DNA from: Alteraurantiacibacter buctensis
Lineage (GTDB): Bacteria > Pseudomonadota > Alphaproteobacteria > Sphingomonadales > Sphingomonadaceae
Length of the DNA: 64,000 nt
Reading direction: 5' to 3'
NCBI RefSeq assembly: GCF_009827655.1
Contig: NZ_WTYV01000006.1
Coordinates: 124,001 to 188,000 of the forward strand
Shown: positions 50,426 through 60,029 of the stretch, piece after piece
Layout: every line of letters begins with the position of its first letter
Position numbering within the stretch: position 1 is the first letter of the stretch
Translations under genes and position numbers: made by a program
The notes under the pieces: generated by a model
What the model was told of the DNA's origin: nothing
Databases searched by the model: none
The model's input: only the letters and a program-made list of their open reading frames with translations

Positions 50426-50778
50426 AGCGCGGCCCCCGCCACAAACAGGCCGTCGATCTGTTCAGCCGTCAGGCCAAGCACGGGGCCAAGCGCTGCAATC
50501 AGCGGGCTATCCCGGCGAACCTCTTGCGCGTATTCCCACTCGATCCGCGCCGCTTCGCCTTCAACACCCGGCATAGCGACAATGGCTTGGTCCACCGTGG
50601 CCAGCAGGCCAGCGCCAAGCAGGGCAAGGCGGGCTTGCCGCATGGAGATGGCTTCGGGCGGGAAAACGCGAGGGGCGTCAGCTTCCGCCACTTCGGTTTC
50701 GGTCATCAACACCCAGCCTTCATGGGGCGGCTCGTCTGTCAGGTGGCGTTGTCCGTCAGGCGCGCGGTAAAAGGGCAT
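50422..50778 (-). CDS. Phage tail-fibre-associated protein, unknown
   Basis: 118 residues. The N-terminus is M-P-F-Y-R-A-P-D-G-Q-R and the C-terminus G-L-T-A-E-Q-I-D-G-L-F. It follows the tail-fibre gene directly (TAATG overlap), where fibre-assembly chaperones are usual, but no known chaperone family is evident. Confidence 0.6.
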   Translation of the reverse strand: MPFYRAPDGQRHLTDEPPHEGWVLMTETEVAEADAPRVFPPEAISMRQARLALLGAGLLATVDQAIVAMPGVEGEAARIEWEYAQEVRRDSPLIAALGPVLGLTAEQIDGLFVAGAAL

Positions 50779-53700
50779 TAGTCCCAGCTCCCCTGTGAAT
50801 AGTCTGCATCACCAGCAATCCGCTCGCAGACAAAAATGGTCCCGGCCTTCACCACGGCAGCGGCGGCGGTGAACAGCGCGACGGACGGAACAATTGTCCC
50901 GGCTGCGGTGACACGGAAATAGCCCGTCAATTGCACCGAAATCGCTGTGCCCGTGCCGCTTGTGGCGACATTTACGCTGAACTGGTTGGCACCCAAGGCG
51001 GTCGCGCCAGTGCGAGTTGTTGAACTGCCATTGATCGCCGATGAGTTGTCCAGACCGTTGGTAAACATATGCACACCCGCCAGGGTCGCAGACCCGGCAC
51101 CGAGAATGTCGATATTCATATTCCCATTGGTGGCGCTCATTGTGTCGATGGCGATTAGCGCTTCAAACCGATAAAGCCCCGTCGCCAGATCGAGCCTACC
51201 ATTAGTGGTGGTGTCGAACAGCTTTTGCACCGCCGTGGTGCTGGTCAGTGTGTAGTCGGCAGACAGGGCAATCATGTCTGGGGCAGAGCCACCCCCGCCA
51301 CCGGTGGCGGTCAAAGTGGTGCCGCTGATCGAAAGCCCGGAACCCGGCGTAAGCCACGTCACAGCGCCAGCGCTGTCATCCCAGAACATGATACGGTCAG
51401 CGTTCGGGTCGCTAAGGCTCGCGCCCGTGCCGCCGTTGGCCAGTGACAGATCAGTGCCGGACCAATCGGCATCGTTAATCGCCAGCGTCCCGCCAAGGGT
51501 CAGGTTACCGGAAGTGGTTACTGTGCCAGTGAGGGTCAGGCCGTTCTTTGTGCCGGTGCCACCAACGCTGGTCACAGTGCCGGTGTTGGCCGTTGCGCCC
51601 GTGGCAATGCCTGCCAGCTTGGTTGCCTCAGTCGAGGTGTAACCCTGATAGCCAGCGGCATAGGTAACCGCCAAAGTCCCGCTGGACGTGACGGGGGAGC
51701 CAGACACCGAAAAGCCGGTGGGAACGGTCATGCCAACGCTGGTCACAGTGCCGGAGCCACCGCCGCCCGCAGCGTCAATCGTCAGGGTTCCCGCCGCATC
51801 GTTATACGTCAGGGTGACGTTCGTTCCTGCCACCAGTAAGGAAGCAACGCGGTCGTCAACGGCTTCTGCAAAGTCGCTGATACTGGTCGAATTGGTGGAG
51901 AGCGTGCCGCCAAGGGTCAGGCTCCCCGAACTCGTCACCGTGCCAGTGAGGGTCAACCCGCTGACAGTGCCCGTTCCACTTACGCTGGTGACAGTGCCGG
52001 TGTTTGCTGTAGCGCCAGATGCAATCCCATCCAGCTTGGCCTTGTCCGCGCCGGTCATGAACCCCGCAGCGCCAGAGGCAACCGCGTTGGCGTGGGCCGT
52101 GCCGCCAGAGCCTACGTGCGAAGCCGCCGCAAAGTCTCCGGTAGCTGCCACCGCTGCCGTGCCAAGGCCAAGGCTGGTGCGCCCCGCAGCGGCATCGGCC
52201 AGCGTCAGCAGACTCCGGCCATAGGTGGCAGTCGTTAGGGCTGCAATGGCAGTAAGGTCGCCGTCGCGGGGCTGGTAGCCCGCCGCAACAGCAGCCGTGG
52301 TGGCATAGCTGGACAGGTCTTGATCGCCCGTGTTGGTGCCGGAAAGGTTCGCGCCGGTCACGTTGCCAGAAGCAGCAACAGACGTGGGCGTGATCGCCCC
52401 CAGCGACAGGGTGATGGCAGGCGTGGTGGTGGCGTTGGCAACCGTGCCGGAAACGCCGTTGGCGGTCGCAACCGAAACACTGGTGACAGTGCCCGAACCG
52501 CCGCCGCCGCCAGTCTGGTCAACCCATTCCAGATCGTAATCGGCATCGCTGGCCTTGGCGAGAACCTGTCCCGTGGTGCCGCCTACTGGAATGCCGTCCA
52601 TAACGATGGTGGTAGCATCCAGTCGCACGCGCACCGGATACCAGGCGTAATCCTGCACGAAGGCGATGCACGCTGCCCGGTCGATCTTGGTCGTAACCTG
52701 ATCGTCCAGTGCGTTGATGGCGGATTGGGAAAGCTGTTCGGTCTGCCGCGTCAGCACGGGGCTGTCGGTGTTGAACCGCACGTCCAGCGCGGTCGGGGTC
52801 GGCTTCTGCCCGCTGGTAAACTTCGCGTCGGCAATGTCGTCCAGATCGGTCGCGCCGCCGTCAGCCTCGTAACCAAGGCCCTGCACGTCAGCCAGATCGG
52901 CATAGTTGACCCCGTTGATCTGCAACAGGTTCGGATAGTCGCCGCCCGGCGGATCGGCGGGGCGCAGGTAATAGTTCTTGTTCAGCCGCATGGTGCCGGT
53001 GGGCGAAGAACTCAGTTCGATAACCGGCGAGCCACCGCCACCATCCAGCACATTTTCTTCGATGATCGGGTTGCCCGGTGCCGTCAGGATAATGCGCTGA
53101 TAAGCCGAAGGGTGGCAGACCATGTTGCGGACAATGCGCGCATCGGGCACGCTGGACCGCAGCGGAGCGATGTTCGGCCCTGCCGACGAAATGATGGCAT
53201 TACCCTCAACATCGTAAACAGTGCCAGTGCCGTCGATCCCGTTCTTGCTGTCCAGAATCAAGCAGCCGGTCACGGTCATGTTGGCCCCGATCAGGCCCCA
53301 CTCGTTGCCGCCGCGCCGGTTTACGCAATAGTCGGTAACAGTATGCGCCTGCGCCTGCGAACCCCAGCCTGCGCAGTTGTCGCCGCCACCGTTAATCACC
53401 ACATGGCCCACATTGCCGGTGCTGCCGTGGGCATAGAAGGCGGCGGCATAGTTCCACCCGCCGTCGGTGTTGTCGTAATAGTCCGGGTCGCAGATCGCAA
53501 AGCAATCGGTCAGGGTATAGGTCGCGCCCTGCGGATCGGGGGCGTAGGCGGTCTGCATCGCAGGAACACCAGCGGGGAAATAGTTGCCGCTGCTGATGCA
53601 GTTGAACGACAGCACGCCCCGGAAATCGACCGCGCCAGCCACCCAGTTGTGCAGCGTGCCTTCCTCTAGGAAGCAACCCCGCGCGCCGCCGGTATACATG

Positions 53701-54872
53701 AACAGCGAGCCGTTGTTGCTGCCCGTGGCAAACCCCGCGATGCCCTGCACGAAGCAGTTGTGGTAGCCAGAAAAGGCATAGGGCCGCTTGGTAATCTCGG
53801 CATAGCCGTCCGCCTCGCCGGTCGGGTCAACGTCATCCCAGAAATGGGCCACCACCGTTTCGGTGCCCGCAGCGGACAGAGTGTTGTCATACCAAAAGGT
53901 TCCGGCGGTCGAAGTCTCGGCCTCGGTCTGCACGCGGTTCAGCGGTTGCAGCTTGCCGTTTAGCGTCTGGAATACCCGCAGGCTGCCCTTCGACGTGTCA
54001 TAGATCGCGTGGGTCCACGATACCTGCCAGGCATCGGCAATGCTGCCGTGCGCGCTCCACGAAACGGCGGGGACCGGGTCCAGGCCGGTGAAGTGGGCAA
54101 GCTTCTGCGAACCATCAACCGAGTAGGACACCAGCGAGATTTGCGAGCGTTGCGCGCTGCCGTTGCCGGTGTTCGGTTCAGCCAGGTCCAGCATGTCCCT
54201 GATCTTGCTGCCGTCGCCAGCATTGACACCAATCGTCCTCGCACCGGGGTTCGCAGCGATCCACGCCCGCACTTCCGCCGCCGTCTTGACCGCCTCGGCA
54301 TGGGTGGACCCATCACCGCTGGACCCGCTCTTGAGCGGATCCCAATACAGTTCGAAGTCAATGATCTCGATTGGCACGCCGTCGCGGATCGCGCGGCCCT
54401 TGAAGCGGGTGCCGAAGATCGGGTGATAGCTGTAACCACCGCTGGCGTATTCCTCCACAACGTCAACGGCACCGGCAATGCTTTCTGCGGCGGTTACGGT
54501 TTCATCGCGGGCGGCTTCGACAATGGCGACTGCTGCCTCGGCAGTGGCGGCATCTTCAGCCGCCTGGGCCGCAGTAGCCCCGCCAAACATCGGCACATCA
54601 GGGATGGTGCGCAGGTCAATATTGATGTCGTTCTTGTCGTAGAAAACGATGTCATAGGCCCCGTCCTCTACGTAGATCGAATACAGGCCGGTTTCGTCGG
54701 TCTTGGCTGCGTTGGTCGCGCCCGACACATCCTCAATCGGGTTCGTCCCGTCCTTGTCGGCATAAAGCGTGGCGGGCAGGCCGGTAGTGCTGTCTAGCAG
54801 ACGCACGAAATAGCCAACCAGCGCGTCCCCGGCATCGTTGGTGAGGGTATTTACGAGGTGATACAGGGCCAT
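50778..54872 (-). CDS. Phage tail fibre / host-recognition protein
   Basis: 1364 residues, by far the largest phage gene. The N-terminal domain (residues 1-100) has a fibronectin-like D-E-T-G-L-Y-S-I-Y-V-E-D-G-A-Y-D-I-V-F region for tail attachment. The middle third (about 370-650) has short repeated beta segments suggesting a right-handed beta-helix (tailspike-like). The C-terminal third is a Gly/Thr/Ser-rich repeat region with several G-T-V-T-S-V units and ends in a globular tip. No enzyme signature found. Confidence 0.8.
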   Translation of the reverse strand: MALYHLVNTLTNDAGDALVGYFVRLLDSTTGLPATLYADKDGTNPIEDVSGATNAAKTDETGLYSIYVEDGAYDIVFYDKNDINIDLRTIPDVPMFGGATAAQAAEDAATAEAAVAIVEAARDETVTAAESIAGAVDVVEEYASGGYSYHPIFGTRFKGRAIRDGVPIEIIDFELYWDPLKSGSSGDGSTHAEAVKTAAEVRAWIAANPGARTIGVNAGDGSKIRDMLDLAEPNTGNGSAQRSQISLVSYSVDGSQKLAHFTGLDPVPAVSWSAHGSIADAWQVSWTHAIYDTSKGSLRVFQTLNGKLQPLNRVQTEAETSTAGTFWYDNTLSAAGTETVVAHFWDDVDPTGEADGYAEITKRPYAFSGYHNCFVQGIAGFATGSNNGSLFMYTGGARGCFLEEGTLHNWVAGAVDFRGVLSFNCISSGNYFPAGVPAMQTAYAPDPQGATYTLTDCFAICDPDYYDNTDGGWNYAAAFYAHGSTGNVGHVVINGGGDNCAGWGSQAQAHTVTDYCVNRRGGNEWGLIGANMTVTGCLILDSKNGIDGTGTVYDVEGNAIISSAGPNIAPLRSSVPDARIVRNMVCHPSAYQRIILTAPGNPIIEENVLDGGGGSPVIELSSSPTGTMRLNKNYYLRPADPPGGDYPNLLQINGVNYADLADVQGLGYEADGGATDLDDIADAKFTSGQKPTPTALDVRFNTDSPVLTRQTEQLSQSAINALDDQVTTKIDRAACIAFVQDYAWYPVRVRLDATTIVMDGIPVGGTTGQVLAKASDADYDLEWVDQTGGGGGSGTVTSVSVATANGVSGTVANATTTPAITLSLGAITPTSVAASGNVTGANLSGTNTGDQDLSSYATTAAVAAGYQPRDGDLTAIAALTTATYGRSLLTLADAAAGRTSLGLGTAAVAATGDFAAASHVGSGGTAHANAVASGAAGFMTGADKAKLDGIASGATANTGTVTSVSGTGTVSGLTLTGTVTSSGSLTLGGTLSTNSTSISDFAEAVDDRVASLLVAGTNVTLTYNDAAGTLTIDAAGGGGSGTVTSVGMTVPTGFSVSGSPVTSSGTLAVTYAAGYQGYTSTEATKLAGIATGATANTGTVTSVGGTGTKNGLTLTGTVTTSGNLTLGGTLAINDADWSGTDLSLANGGTGASLSDPNADRIMFWDDSAGAVTWLTPGSGLSISGTTLTATGGGGGSAPDMIALSADYTLTSTTAVQKLFDTTTNGRLDLATGLYRFEALIAIDTMSATNGNMNIDILGAGSATLAGVHMFTNGLDNSSAINGSSTTRTGATALGANQFSVNVATSGTGTAISVQLTGYFRVTAAGTIVPSVALFTAAAAVVKAGTIFVCERIAGDADYSQGSWD
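51283..52510 (-). repeat. Repeat region of tail fibre (G-T-V-T-S-V units)
   Basis: Codes for recurring G-T-V-T-S-V-x-G-T-G-T, L-T-L-T-G-T-V-T and G-A-T-A-N-T segments. DNA repeats about 80-500 bases apart could recombine to vary the fibre. Confidence 0.6.
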
Positions 54873-54881
54873 GCGCGGTCC

Positions 54882-55574
54882 TTAGGTCTTGATGATATAC
54901 ATGAGGGCGATGTTGCGCGGGCGCGTCTCGGTGCCGCCGGTCGATCCGGTGCTGTAGCCACCGCCAAAGCCGCCGCCGGAACCGCCGGGATAGCCAGCGC
55001 CAACGGTCGTCGGGGTGCTGTAGGTGTGAGTATGGGCTTCCAGTTCGTCAGACTGCGCCGAACCGAAAGCGCGCCCGCTGTCCACGCCGCGCCCGTTGTC
55101 CCAGCCTCGCACGAACTCGCCGCGCAGGTTGGGCAGGTTGAATGTGGTGGAACCGTCCCCGCTGCCAAATGTGGTGCCGATCACGGCAAATAGGGCGCTA
55201 TAGGTGGTGCGCGACACAGCCGCGCCGCTGCATTCCAGGTAACCCGCCGGGGCGCTGTTGGTGGGCCAGGTCTTGATTTCGCCGGTCAAGGTGCTGGCGG
55301 CGGTTGCCGACAACGTGCCGCCAGACATCGACAGGCCGGAGCCAATAGAGATTTCCTCAATCGCACCCGTGCCGGACGTGGAACGGCCAAGCAGGCGGGC
55401 CGTTGTCATGGTCAGGCCGGTCGCGGTCACGGAGCCAGTGGCCCACGCCTTGACCGCCGCCATGATCGAGCGAATTGCGTTGTTCAGGCCAGCAGGCGAG
55501 CAACCTTCGGCGATGTTTACGCCGTCAATGGTCGTGTTGCTGCTGGCCGTGGAACTCCAATCGGAGACGGCCAT
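54882..55574 (-). CDS. Phage tail collar-domain protein
   Basis: 230 residues. C-terminal collar domain with P-A-G-Y-L-E-C-S-G-A-A-V, L-P-N-L-R-G-E-F-V-R-G-W-D-N and the closing R-P-R-N-I-A-L-M-Y-I-I. The N-terminal half is a short Ser/Thr-rich fibre shaft. Precedes the large fibre gene by 9 bases; probably a second fibre or tip. Confidence 0.83.
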   Translation of the reverse strand: MAVSDWSSTASSNTTIDGVNIAEGCSPAGLNNAIRSIMAAVKAWATGSVTATGLTMTTARLLGRSTSGTGAIEEISIGSGLSMSGGTLSATAASTLTGEIKTWPTNSAPAGYLECSGAAVSRTTYSALFAVIGTTFGSGDGSTTFNLPNLRGEFVRGWDNGRGVDSGRAFGSAQSDELEAHTHTYSTPTTVGAGYPGGSGGGFGGGYSTGSTGGTETRPRNIALMYIIKT

Positions 55575-55613
55575 CTAGTTTACCTTTCGGTGGGGGAGTG
55601 GTAAGCAAGGCCC

Positions 55614-55760
55614 ATGAGCCTTGGCATTGCGATGTTTTTTAAGGGCCTGATCCTCGCCCTATGGGGTGAGTTGACCGATTGGTGGGGCCGCTACCGCCAG
55701 CGCAGGATCGAACGGCCTGCCGCTAAAGCAGAACCGGCACGGGGTTTTCGTGGTCAGTGA
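55614..55760 (+). CDS. Tiny membrane protein, plus strand within late region (1)
   Basis: 48 residues beginning M-S-L-G-I-A-M-F-F-K. One hydrophobic stretch, then a basic W-W-G-R-Y-R-Q-R-R tail. A CAAGG sequence precedes the ATG. Opposite orientation to every late gene around it, and its stop overlaps the next tiny gene. Possible moron or antiholin-like gene; function unknown. Confidence 0.5.
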   Translation: MSLGIAMFFKGLILALWGELTDWWGRYRQRRIERPAAKAEPARGFRGQ

Positions 55761-55866
55761 CTGGACCGAAAAGGTGAATGCCGTTTGCAGGGGCATCCGC
55801 ACCGCGAACTATGTGTTCATGGTAACGGTCTGGATCGTCCTGCTGACTATCTACTTCTATCGCTGA
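55750..55866 (+). CDS. Tiny membrane protein, plus strand within late region (2)
   Basis: 38 residues from GTG 55750, beginning M-V-S-D-W-T-E-K-V. A single C-terminal membrane helix (Y-V-F-M-V-T-V-W-I-V-L-L-T-I-Y-F-Y). Overlaps gene 1 by 11 bases and the convergent ejection-type gene by 10. Function unknown. Confidence 0.5.
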   Translation: MVSDWTEKVNAVCRGIRTANYVFMVTVWIVLLTIYFYR

Positions 55867-58451
55867 CTAGCCAGCGCCACCGGCACCATTGCCGAACCAA
55901 ACAGGCCGGAACGGCGCAACAGCCGATCACTGAACTCCCTCACGGTCGGGTTGCGTTCGGTCAGCGCGCGATTGATGGCCTGCTGCGAACCCCTGCGACC
56001 GCCAAGCGCCAGCAGTGCGGCCAGTGTCAAACCGCCTGCGCCACCATAACCAGCGCCTTCAGGGCCGCCCGCCATGTAGCCAGCACTGCCGCCGGAAGCT
56101 GCCAGCAGGCCGGGAATGGCCATTTGTGCCGTGCGGCGGGCGGTCCCGCTATCGGGAATGGACGAAGGCAGGACAGCCTGCCCGTTATCGGCCAGCTCCG
56201 ACAGGGGATTGAGGCCGGGGAAGCGGCGGCGGGAAGTCTTGATGGCATCCTGCAACTGCGAGGGCGTGAACAGGTAATCAGCCCCATCGGCGCGGAACGC
56301 TGCATCCTGCACGATATTGCCAAGCCGGTTGGCTGTGTTGGCTTGTGCCAGCCCTTCCGCCACCTGCGGCCCACCCTGGCGGGTTGCGAGGTTGTCCAGC
56401 GCATCAATGCCGCCGGTCATGATGTCGCGGTAGTTCGCCGGGAAGCCGGGGCCGGTCTGTGCCGCCCGATAGCCCGACAAGTCGCGGCGCATACCCTGAT
56501 ACTGCTGGCCGCTGATAGAGTTGTTGGTGGTCAGCGGTTCGAAAGTATTGCGGAAGGCAAGGTCGGCTTCCTGCCGCAGGTCCGGCGGCAGGCGGTTGAG
56601 GCCCGCCATCGCGCCGTCCACATCGGCCTGCAACTGCGGGTCCAGCGTGAACACCTGCCCCGCTACGGCGTTGTTATAGGCATCGTTGATCGCACCCGAA
56701 ACGCCCGTGTCGCGGTTGCCCATCAGGTCGGTAACGCCTTCGCGGCCCGCACGCTGCGGAACGAAGTTGATGGGCGCGCCAGCGTCACGCAGGGCTGCCA
56801 CGTTGAAGGCTTCCAGCCCTTCACGGCGGCGGCGGTTAATCATGTCACCGACACCGGGCCAACTGGTCATGGCATCTTCCACGGACTGCAAGGCCCCACC
56901 AACGGTCTGTCCGGTAGTCAGGGGGATGCCGCGCGAAGTCAGGGCCTGCACCGGAGCGGAAGTGACCACGCCACGGCCAATGCCTGCAAGGGTGCGCCCG
57001 CCGACCTGGCCCACGGCGGAACCGATTGCGCCAGCGGCAGCGGACTCCCCGACACCCTGCCCGGTAACGCCCCCATAGATGCCGCCATAGGCCGCATCGG
57101 TAGCCATCCCGCGCCCGATGCTGGCCATCGCCCCGCCACCAAGCAGGCGAGGGGCAACAGCGCCCGTTACGGCGCTGCCAATGCGGCCAATCGCAGCGGT
57201 GGGGCCAAGCACGCCCGCAATCTCGCCAGCCATCGTGGAATTGGGGTTGGCATCGCGCAGCGAACCATACTGGAGTGGGGCGATAGCTTCCACGCCCCCG
57301 AACGAACCCATGTTGGCCACGCCCGCAAGCGAAGCCGTTACAGGGTTGTTGGTGGCCATATCACGGATCGACTGCAAGCCCGTCATGGGCTGGTCAACCG
57401 GCGGGATGGTCAGGTTCAGCGTGCCGCCGTTCTTTACCCCGTCAATGATGCGCTGCGCCTCGGGCGCGTAGTCCCCGCTTTCGAAGCCATACTTGCGATC
57501 CAGCTCCTGCCGGAAGGCCGTGTAGGCCTCGGGGGTCATGGTGGCTGCGTTCTGCAACACCCACGCCTGATATTCCTGCTGCATGGCAGGCGGGATCGGC
57601 GTGCTGGTGCGCCCCGTCTGCCCGCTCGGAGCCATCGGCGTGTCCGGCGTGGTTACAAACGTGCCATCCATTGCAGACGGGCCGGGGGAATTGCCCCCAT
57701 TCCCGCCGCCGGGGTTCAGGAAGCTGTCAACCAGTGGAGTTTCGGTGCGGCGGTTGCCCTGCATGGTCTGCGAAGGCGGGCTGCCCTCGGTCATGCCGGT
57801 AATCAGGGTTTCCAGCGCGCGAAGCTTGTTCTCGATTGTCAGGTCGCTGTCATCGGCAATCGGAATGTAGCTCTCGAAGATCGCCATTTCGCGGTCACTG
57901 TCGCCTTCGCGGGCGGTCTGCGCCACAAGCGGGCGGATCAGCGGCAGGATGTTGCGCCCCGCCGTGGTGAAGCGCTCGTTGCGGGGCAGGCCGTCAATGT
58001 ATTCGGAGGCCCCGAAAAGCCGGGTTGCGGGCTGCCCCTTGATGTCCTGCTGATACAGTTCAAGGATGTTGCCCATCAGCGAGCGAACGGTATCCGCGCG
58101 GCGGGCAAGCCCTTCCTCGGTGGCGGCACGGTTGGCCTGTTCCGCTGTGGGCTGCGGGCCACGCGCCGCATTGGCGGCAGCAATGCGTGCCTCGGCCTCG
58201 GCCTGTTCAGCTTGCGCGCGAGCCTGCCGGATTTGCGCGTCACGGGTGGCTGCATTTACGGCAGCGTCCACGCCCGCATTCTGGGCGTTAGCGGTCGCTT
58301 CCTGCACCTGCGGATCAATGGTGCGGCTCTGCACCTGATACTGCGGGGACTGGCCGCCAATCGGCTGCTGCGCCTGCTGGATAAGGCGCACGGGGTTGCC
58401 CTGCGCATCCACTTCCCAAATGTTGCCTGCTTCGTCGCGTGCCTGAGGCAT
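55857..58451 (-). CDS. Large phage internal/ejection-type protein
   Basis: 864 residues from ATG 58451 (overlapping the upstream stop). N-terminal coiled-coil (A-E-Q-A-E-A-E-A-R-I-A-A). A central glycine/alanine-rich, membrane-active stretch near residues 440-500 (G-G-A-M-A-S-I-G-R-G) and a C-terminal Leu-rich helix region. Position downstream of the connector genes and size match podovirus DNA-ejection proteins; no lysozyme motif is seen. Function inferred from context. Confidence 0.6.
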   Translation of the reverse strand: MPQARDEAGNIWEVDAQGNPVRLIQQAQQPIGGQSPQYQVQSRTIDPQVQEATANAQNAGVDAAVNAATRDAQIRQARAQAEQAEAEARIAAANAARGPQPTAEQANRAATEEGLARRADTVRSLMGNILELYQQDIKGQPATRLFGASEYIDGLPRNERFTTAGRNILPLIRPLVAQTAREGDSDREMAIFESYIPIADDSDLTIENKLRALETLITGMTEGSPPSQTMQGNRRTETPLVDSFLNPGGGNGGNSPGPSAMDGTFVTTPDTPMAPSGQTGRTSTPIPPAMQQEYQAWVLQNAATMTPEAYTAFRQELDRKYGFESGDYAPEAQRIIDGVKNGGTLNLTIPPVDQPMTGLQSIRDMATNNPVTASLAGVANMGSFGGVEAIAPLQYGSLRDANPNSTMAGEIAGVLGPTAAIGRIGSAVTGAVAPRLLGGGAMASIGRGMATDAAYGGIYGGVTGQGVGESAAAGAIGSAVGQVGGRTLAGIGRGVVTSAPVQALTSRGIPLTTGQTVGGALQSVEDAMTSWPGVGDMINRRRREGLEAFNVAALRDAGAPINFVPQRAGREGVTDLMGNRDTGVSGAINDAYNNAVAGQVFTLDPQLQADVDGAMAGLNRLPPDLRQEADLAFRNTFEPLTTNNSISGQQYQGMRRDLSGYRAAQTGPGFPANYRDIMTGGIDALDNLATRQGGPQVAEGLAQANTANRLGNIVQDAAFRADGADYLFTPSQLQDAIKTSRRRFPGLNPLSELADNGQAVLPSSIPDSGTARRTAQMAIPGLLAASGGSAGYMAGGPEGAGYGGAGGLTLAALLALGGRRGSQQAINRALTERNPTVREFSDRLLRRSGLFGSAMVPVALASQR

Positions 58452-59038
58452 CAATTCCCCCTAACTTGGAGTTGGCCGCTCTGCATCCACTGCTGGACGC
58501 GGTCCACGCCATGCGCGGCAATCATCGCGCCAAGGCCCTCGGGCGTGGTGGACGAGGTGGGCGGCCCCTGCGTGGCACCCATCGGCTGATTGTCCGGGAT
58601 GATCGTAAGGCGGCCCACGGGACCGGCGGGCGGGGTGAGGGAGGAACGCGGCACGTTAACCGGTCCCTGTGCCGTGGACACGGTCACGGGGTTGTATTGG
58701 TCATACATAGCGCGCTGGGTGGGGTCTGCGGTCTGATACCACTCAAACGAACCGGGGCGGGCGGGATCAGGGTTTCTGCGCTCGTATTCCTGCCGCGCAA
58801 TCCAGTCCTGCATCGCGTTGTCGCGCTCAGTTTTGGCCTGCTGGACCTGAAGGCCGCGCAGTTCTTCCATCTGCTGGCGCTGCTGCAGCATAGGCACGAA
58901 TTGGGCTTGCCTGCCGCCGCCGATGGCCAACATATCACCCAGAACACCCGCAATGCTCTGCCCACGCGAAGGGCCGGGTCGCGGCTTGCCGCCCGCCATG
59001 TTGCCGCCACCAAACAGGCCGGAGAGATTGCCGAACAT
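58451..59038 (-). CDS. Phage structural protein, unknown (ejection-region)
   Basis: 195 residues, Gln/Gly/Pro-rich with a central helix (F-V-P-M-L-Q-Q-R-Q-Q-M-E-E-L). Its start overlaps the upstream stop by one base and its stop overlaps the large ejection-type gene. No family recognised. Confidence 0.6.
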   Translation of the reverse strand: MFGNLSGLFGGGNMAGGKPRPGPSRGQSIAGVLGDMLAIGGGRQAQFVPMLQQRQQMEELRGLQVQQAKTERDNAMQDWIARQEYERRNPDPARPGSFEWYQTADPTQRAMYDQYNPVTVSTAQGPVNVPRSSLTPPAGPVGRLTIIPDNQPMGATQGPPTSSTTPEGLGAMIAAHGVDRVQQWMQSGQLQVRGN

Positions 59039-59703
59039 TACTTGCCACCCCCGAAAGCGCCTAGGCCGTAAGCCTGCAAGCCAAGGCCAGCCATGCCCGC
59101 AAGGCTACCCAGCAGCCCACTGCTTTGGCGGGTCTGCGAGTAAGGCCCGAACAGCCCGGACACGCTCCCGGCATACTGGCCAGCGGCGTCCAGCGGGGCC
59201 TGTGCCGCCTGCAGCGATGCCAGCAACGGGGTAATCGCCAGGTAATCCGCAGCGGCAATGCCCGGTGCCTGTCCGGCAGCAGTTGCCATGCGGGCGCGTT
59301 CGTTGTTGTAGTCGCCATAACGCAGGTTACTGGCCATGTTGGCCACGTTGCGGCTCACCAAATCGGCCTGAGACGAACCACCCGTAAGACCCCGCAGCCC
59401 GGTTGCGGCCAGGGTCTGGTTGCGCACATCATTGCCCGCCTGCTGCACCACCTGGTCAAGGTAGGGATTGGCCCCCAGATACTGCCCGCCAAGCACACCC
59501 ACGTTGTAGTCCCGCGCCGCATTGGTCCCGGCATCGCCTTGCTGGTATTTCTGCACCATAGACGGCATCAGGCCGGTAATGCTGTCAGCCGCCGCCTGAA
59601 TGCCCGGTGCGTTCTGCGTGTAGGCGTTCTGCAAGGACGTGCCTGCGCCCAAAATCTGCGGCTGCGCAGCCTTCCAAGGCTCGGTTTTCGTGGTGGACTT
59701 CAT
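59038..59703 (-). CDS. Phage structural protein, unknown (ejection-region)
   Basis: 221 residues, Ala/Gly/Gln-rich, with N-terminal helices (Q-I-L-G-A-G-T-S-L-Q-N-A-Y-T-Q-N) and a C-terminal Gly/Leu-rich, possibly membrane-active tail (L-G-S-L-A-G-M-A-G-L-G-L). Resembles small internal virion proteins in composition only. Confidence 0.55.
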   Translation of the reverse strand: MKSTTKTEPWKAAQPQILGAGTSLQNAYTQNAPGIQAAADSITGLMPSMVQKYQQGDAGTNAARDYNVGVLGGQYLGANPYLDQVVQQAGNDVRNQTLAATGLRGLTGGSSQADLVSRNVANMASNLRYGDYNNERARMATAAGQAPGIAAADYLAITPLLASLQAAQAPLDAAGQYAGSVSGLFGPYSQTRQSSGLLGSLAGMAGLGLQAYGLGAFGGGK

Positions 59704-60029
59704 ATTGCACGCTCCAAAACGGTCACGCCGTCACGTTCACTCGCCCGCCAATGCGGGAAAACACGCCGCCAACCCTTGCGGCCTTCAATCCGAACCTTGT
59801 TGCAACCCTGTTCCCTGGCCCATGCCGAAATAGGCCCCTCACAGGCCCTCAGAGCGTCGAGGCTACCTACGCCCAGCCACACCACGCACGCGCCGTCTGC
59901 GGCCCTGTCCAGGGCAAAACAGCCGCCATTTACCGGCCACAGGACGGTGTGGCCTTCGTCCAGCTTCTTTTGCAGTTCGCTTTCGCTCGATCCGCCGCGT
60001 TCAGCGCAGCGGACCAGTTCAGGCCACAC
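59700..60029 (-). CDS. Phage protein with GNAT-like C-terminal pattern
   Basis: 109 residues from GTG 60029. The C-terminal half, W-A-R-E-Q-G-C-N-K-V-R-I-E-G-R-K-G-W-R-R-V-F, is like the small acetyltransferase-fold proteins found near the ejection genes of podovirus-like phages. Enzymatic activity not assured. Confidence 0.55.
   Translation of the reverse strand: MWPELVRCAERGGSSESELQKKLDEGHTVLWPVNGGCFALDRAADGACVVWLGVGSLDALRACEGPISAWAREQGCNKVRIEGRKGWRRVFPHWRASERDGVTVLERAI

Noticed and set aside
49200-50576. 458-residue plus-strand frame over the phosphoesterase gene
   Set aside because: Antisense shadow with no motif.
51283-52510. CRISPR-like array
   Set aside because: Repeats are in-frame, variable and encode Gly/Thr-rich fibre segments; spacing is irregular and no cas genes are present.
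55785-58589. 934-residue plus-strand frame over the ejection-type gene
   Set aside because: His/Arg/Gln-rich shadow; the minus strand has overlapping starts and stops typical of a phage operon.
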